Shown here: positions 31,798 through 34,810 of the stretch, in pieces | Position numbering within the stretch: position 1 is the first letter of the stretch | Layout: each line of letters starts with the position of its first letter | NCBI GenBank assembly: GCA_028280565.1 | Contig: JANQLQ010000326.1 | Span: 1-34,810, forward strand | Direction of reading: 5' to 3' | DNA length: 34,810 nt | DNA from: Fulvivirga sp. | GTDB lineage: Bacteria; Bacteroidota; Bacteroidia; Cytophagales; Cyclobacteriaceae | Position numbers and translations under genes: made by a program | Notes under the pieces: generated by a model | Databases searched by the model: none | What the model was told of the DNA's origin: nothing | Seen by the model: the letters and a program-made list of their open reading frames with translations, nothing else

Positions 31798-33879
31798 ATG
31801 AGGCTGAAGATTTTGATATCGGGGGCACTTTGGCTGATACTAACTGTTTCATTCGCCCAAAACAATTATAAAACCTTCCTTAAAAAGGCTGACAGGGCCT
31901 ACCATGCCCGGAATTATGACGATGCGGTCCGACTGTATAAAAAGGCCGAGAAGTTTAAGAAAGGGAATGCCAAGATTACCTACAAAATTGGGAAATCCTA
32001 TCTTTTGAGTAGGGAAAAGGTAAAAGCACTCCCCTATTTGAAAACCGTGCAGCAGCTTGATCCTAATATCGATAGGGATATCGATTTACAATTGGGTAAA
32101 GCATACCAGTACAACTACCGGTTTGACGAAGCCATAAAAGCATACGCACGCTATGGGCAAAAAAATCCAAAAATGGTACTCAGGGCAAATCGTAAGATCG
32201 CCGAATGCCGGATGGCAGATTCTCTTTACGTTAACCCAAATAATGCCAAAGTGACAGGCTTAGGCAATACCATCAACTCGCGATGGAATGACTATACCCC
32301 GTTGATCACGGCTGATGGTAATACTATGGTGTTCACTTCTAATCGTGCCGGCTCTACCGGCGGCCTCAAGTTGAGGGATGGCACTTACTATGAAGATATC
32401 TATATATCCCAAAAAGAAAATGGACTATGGACCAAACCGGTTAATATCAGTTCCAAGATCAATTTTAAATTCCACGACGCAGCTTCCTCGCTATCGCCCG
32501 ACGGGAATACACTATTTTTGTATTATGAATCCGGTGGAGGAGATATTTATGTATCCTACTTTACAGACGGTGAATGGAGTTCACCCGTATCCATTAGCGA
32601 CGAGATCAATTCGGCATTCTGGGAAACATCCATTTCGATCACCCGGGATGGAAAAACACTTTATTTTACTAGCGACAGGCCGGGGGGTTACGGCAACTTA
32701 GACATTTACAAGAGTGAATTAAAAGAAGATGGCAGCTGGGGTCGGCCTCGTAACCTAGGGCCCTCCATTAATACCAGCGGCAATGAAGATTCTCCGTTCA
32801 TCCTGCCCAACGGCGATGTACTCTATTTCAGCTCTGACGGACACCTGGGCATGGGAGAGCATGATGTTTTTTACAGTGAGATGGTAGACGGGAAATTCCA
32901 ACCCCCGGTGAATATGGGCTACCCCATCAATACCGTACACAGCGATAACTATTTTGTGATCTCCGAAGATAAAAAACAGGCTTATTATGCCTCTATCCGT
33001 GAAAATGGGATCGGTATGGCAGACATTTATTCTATAGACCTTTCTGCCCCGCCACCTGTTCGGAAAAAAGTACCTAAAAAAACTAAGCCTGTAGAAACAC
33101 CCGCGGAAACGCCTACTACCGTAGTAGCCAGCGCCGCTCCCCTGCCTCCTGTAAAAGAAGAACCCCCCACCGACGAGACTCCCGCTACGGCCAGTAAAGA
33201 ATATTACGATGAATACGTTACTTTACAGAAAGACCTGGGCATAATCACTTTGCTAAAGGGTAAAGTGATCGATGCCGAAACGGGCAAACCACTGGAAGCA
33301 CAGATACGTTTGACGGACAATGTCGGCAATAAGGAGATGGCTTTGGTCAATTCCAATGCTGAGACCGGGGAATTTGAATTGATTATCCCTAACGGGGGTA
33401 ACTATGGGGTTTCCACCGCGAAAACCGGGTACTTATTCAACTCTATTAACTTCAACCTGCCGGCCTTCAGTGATTACCAGGAGGTAGATACCCATATCAT
33501 CTTGCAAAAAGCTGAAATAGGATCTAAAATAGTCCTCAAAAACATATTTTTTGATATCGGTAAATCCGACCTCCGGACGGAATCCTTGGGAGAATTAGCC
33601 CGTATCAGGGAATTACTAGAGGGAGGGTCCGATCTCAAAGTCCAGATCAACGGGCATACGGATAACGTAGGCAACGCGGTCTACAATAAGGTCTTATCCA
33701 AAAAAAGAGCCCAATCCGTTGTGGACTACCTCGTACAACATGGAATAGCACAAGAAAGATTAGCCGCCAAAGGTTTTGGTGAAGAGCGCCCGCTGGTATC
33801 AAACGATGACGAAGTGGATGGAAGGGAGATCAATCGCCGCACCGAGATCGAGATCATAGGAGTGGGCAATGATATATGA
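31798..33879 (+). CDS. PorE-like outer-membrane protein: TPR, beta-propeller, CRD and OmpA domains
   Basis: A 693-residue exported protein with signal peptide MRLKILISGALWLILTVSFA. Domain order: TPR-like helices (about 25-140), a PD40/WD40-like beta-propeller (about 150-410, repeats such as GNTMVFTSNRAG and KTLYFTSDRPGG), a Pro/Thr/Lys linker (420-460), a carboxypeptidase-regulatory-like (CRD) beta domain (about 480-560, KVIDAETGKPLEAQIRL) and a C-terminal OmpA peptidoglycan-binding domain (about 575-690, NGHTDNVGN, NRRTEIEI). This order is that of PorE, a periplasmic type IX secretion component of Porphyromonas, but several paralogues share the plan in Bacteroidota, so the role as PorE is inferred. 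It is likely anchored to peptidoglycan in the periplasm. Confidence 0.85.
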   Translation: MRLKILISGALWLILTVSFAQNNYKTFLKKADRAYHARNYDDAVRLYKKAEKFKKGNAKITYKIGKSYLLSREKVKALPYLKTVQQLDPNIDRDIDLQLGKAYQYNYRFDEAIKAYARYGQKNPKMVLRANRKIAECRMADSLYVNPNNAKVTGLGNTINSRWNDYTPLITADGNTMVFTSNRAGSTGGLKLRDGTYYEDIYISQKENGLWTKPVNISSKINFKFHDAASSLSPDGNTLFLYYESGGGDIYVSYFTDGEWSSPVSISDEINSAFWETSISITRDGKTLYFTSDRPGGYGNLDIYKSELKEDGSWGRPRNLGPSINTSGNEDSPFILPNGDVLYFSSDGHLGMGEHDVFYSEMVDGKFQPPVNMGYPINTVHSDNYFVISEDKKQAYYASIRENGIGMADIYSIDLSAPPPVRKKVPKKTKPVETPAETPTTVVASAAPLPPVKEEPPTDETPATASKEYYDEYVTLQKDLGIITLLKGKVIDAETGKPLEAQIRLTDNVGNKEMALVNSNAETGEFELIIPNGGNYGVSTAKTGYLFNSINFNLPAFSDYQEVDTHIILQKAEIGSKIVLKNIFFDIGKSDLRTESLGELARIRELLEGGSDLKVQINGHTDNVGNAVYNKVLSKKRAQSVVDYLVQHGIAQERLAAKGFGEERPLVSNDDEVDGREINRRTEIEIIGVGNDI

Positions 33880-33959
33880 TCTAAATGGGCTTGAACTTTA
33901 AGAGCGAGCCGAAAAACAGATTATGCATCATTTGATTACTGACACTAATGGCCTTTGGA

Positions 33960-34463
33960 CTATGGGCTCACATGTGCGGCCATGTCAGCAATATACCCAA
34001 AAATGTAATCGGCAATTCCCGCGTCGATCTCTAAGTCTTTCAGCAGGTGCAGGTTTTGACTTAAAATCGTAAGATCCTCGTCCAGGTTTTTACTGTATCC
34101 TAAGTAAGAGGGAATACTCTTTTCAATATAAAAGCGCAAAAACCGGACTTCAAGGTTCGTGGCATCGATATGTACAGCCTCGGCCAGTGATCTTTCCGCA
34201 TATCGTAAGGCCGCTATTTTAGTAGCAGGGTTCCAAGCATATTTAGCGACTAGGGCTTTGGCCGCCGCCTTATAGGCCACTATAGTAGCGGTATTCAGCT
34301 TGCTCGCCACGATCCGGTCATAAAACGCTTCGCTTTTTTCGAGGTTAAAATCAGAGTAGAAAAGATCTTTCCTGATCTCTGCTAAGATGTCTTGCTGGGC
34401 GTATGCACCACTAGCAAACAATGTGTATAAGACCAACCCGGCCAATAAGGATTTAGCTTGCAT
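33960..34463 (-). CDS. secreted protein of unknown function
   Basis: I do not recognise this 167-residue protein. Its N-terminus is a clear signal peptide (MQAKSLLAGLVLYTLFASGAYA, cleaved before QQDI). The mature part is predicted mostly helical, with repeated Ala/Leu heptad-like patterns (FYDRIVASKLNTATIVAYKA, AALRYAERSLAEAVHIDATN), similar to TPR-type pairs without a canonical motif. It is convergent with the PorE-like gene (80-bp gap). It has no lipobox, so a soluble periplasmic or secreted protein is likely. Confidence 0.75.
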   Translation of the reverse strand: MQAKSLLAGLVLYTLFASGAYAQQDILAEIRKDLFYSDFNLEKSEAFYDRIVASKLNTATIVAYKAAAKALVAKYAWNPATKIAALRYAERSLAEAVHIDATNLEVRFLRFYIEKSIPSYLGYSKNLDEDLTILSQNLHLLKDLEIDAGIADYIFGYIADMAAHVSP

Positions 34464-34810
34464 AATAACGTTGTAACATCAAATGATTCAACGTCCGGCC
34501 AAAAAAAAAAGTTAAACATAAAACCATATTTAATTCACCTTAAAGTAACACTGCGGACACGCCCGCGAGGCTGGTTTTATCAAGATCAGTCATTCGACTT
34601 CCCTGCTCATGGCTGTTAGTGTAAGGAAATGTATTAAGGAGACATGATTTAATCATTACCGGGAACAGGGCGGGGTGTATTATTGCTGCTGCTCCAGTAT
34701 TTATCGGGCCAGTTAACCCGGAAAATTCATTTGGAGTCGAATAATTTGGGTGTAAGGTGTTATTTTTGAGATAGTTAGAAACAAAAAACACACCTTACTG
34801 GATACCCAAA
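34464..34810. other. right-edge non-coding stretch with an inverted repeat
   Basis: No credible gene is seen; an 83-residue minus-strand frame (34540-34791) is probably by chance. A run of ten A lies at 34501-34510. The last 66 bases form an inverted repeat: TTTGGGT (34745-34751) plus GTAAGGTGT (34752-34760) pair with ACACCTTAC (34790-34798) and ACCCAAA (34804-34810), interrupted by five bases. It may be the end of a mobile element or repeat cut off by the window. Confidence 0.45.

Noticed and set aside
34540-34791. 83-codon minus-strand open frame at the right edge
   Set aside because: No signal, domain or coding pattern; it overlaps the inverted repeat.
1-34810. CRISPR array, tRNA or rRNA genes
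   Set aside because: No regularly spaced short repeats, no clover-leaf with T-loop and CCA, and no rRNA-like stretch were seen. The short repeats present are dispersed elements. A tRNAscan or Infernal run would settle this.

Overview
This window looks like a chromosomal segment of a member of the Bacteroidota, probably a gliding member of the Cytophagales or a close relative. The evidence is a fused SecD-SecF protein, a GldH gliding lipoprotein overlapping a RicT/PSP1 gene, a GWxTD-domain protein, a PorE-like TPR/beta-propeller/CRD/OmpA protein, a DUF6934-like gene, several promoters of the Bacteroidota type (TTG, about 19 bases, TAnnTTTG), and start sites with little Shine-Dalgarno signal. 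The genus cannot be fixed from the sequence alone.

Layout. Positions 1-8413 hold a kynurenine (tryptophan) degradation region: kynurenine 3-monooxygenase, kynureninase and 3-hydroxyanthranilate dioxygenase on the minus strand, then a divergent plus-strand group with an atypical SDR protein, a frameshifted DUF6934-like gene with a small downstream ORF, a 2-aminomuconate-semialdehyde-type dehydrogenase and an aldo/keto reductase. The region is bounded by copies of a 190-bp MITE-like repeat (two abutting copies at 1-382, one at 8223-8413). Positions 8509-13198 hold ndk on the minus strand and a very compact plus-strand operon: DHH phosphoesterase, two FKBP-type lipoproteins, rdgB, udk. Positions 13547-17068 hold a small membrane protein and secDF with a clear terminator. 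Positions 17292-25640 are minus-strand housekeeping genes: trkH-trkA (potassium uptake), purD-ricT-gldH, and recQ. Positions 25778-27882 hold kdsD/kpsF and manC (surface-sugar precursors). Positions 27953-28688 are a nested repeat block with no convincing gene. Positions 28736-31549 hold the divergent rlmB-GWxTD pair and a SAM methyltransferase. Positions 31798-34463 hold the PorE-like OmpA protein and a secreted protein of unknown function. The right edge carries an unexplained inverted repeat.

How the genes work together. KMO, kynureninase and HAAO convert kynurenine to 2-amino-3-carboxymuconate semialdehyde. The ALDH8-like dehydrogenase suggests onward catabolism to 2-aminomuconate, but no tryptophan dioxygenase, formamidase, ACMS decarboxylase or aminomuconate deaminase is visible here. 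SecDF, GldH, the PorE-like protein and the lipoproteins belong to envelope export, gliding or type IX secretion. TrkA and TrkH form one potassium uptake system.

The best candidates for undescribed biology are four: the three dispersed non-coding repeat families, including one MITE family with TA flanks and one with a tail resembling the 3' end of a group II intron; the DUF6934/small-ORF pair; the SDR protein that has lost both catalytic Tyr and Lys inside a catabolic cluster; and a palindrome occupying both -33 regions between the GWxTD and methyltransferase genes. I found no CRISPR array, tRNA, rRNA, prophage or complete insertion sequence.
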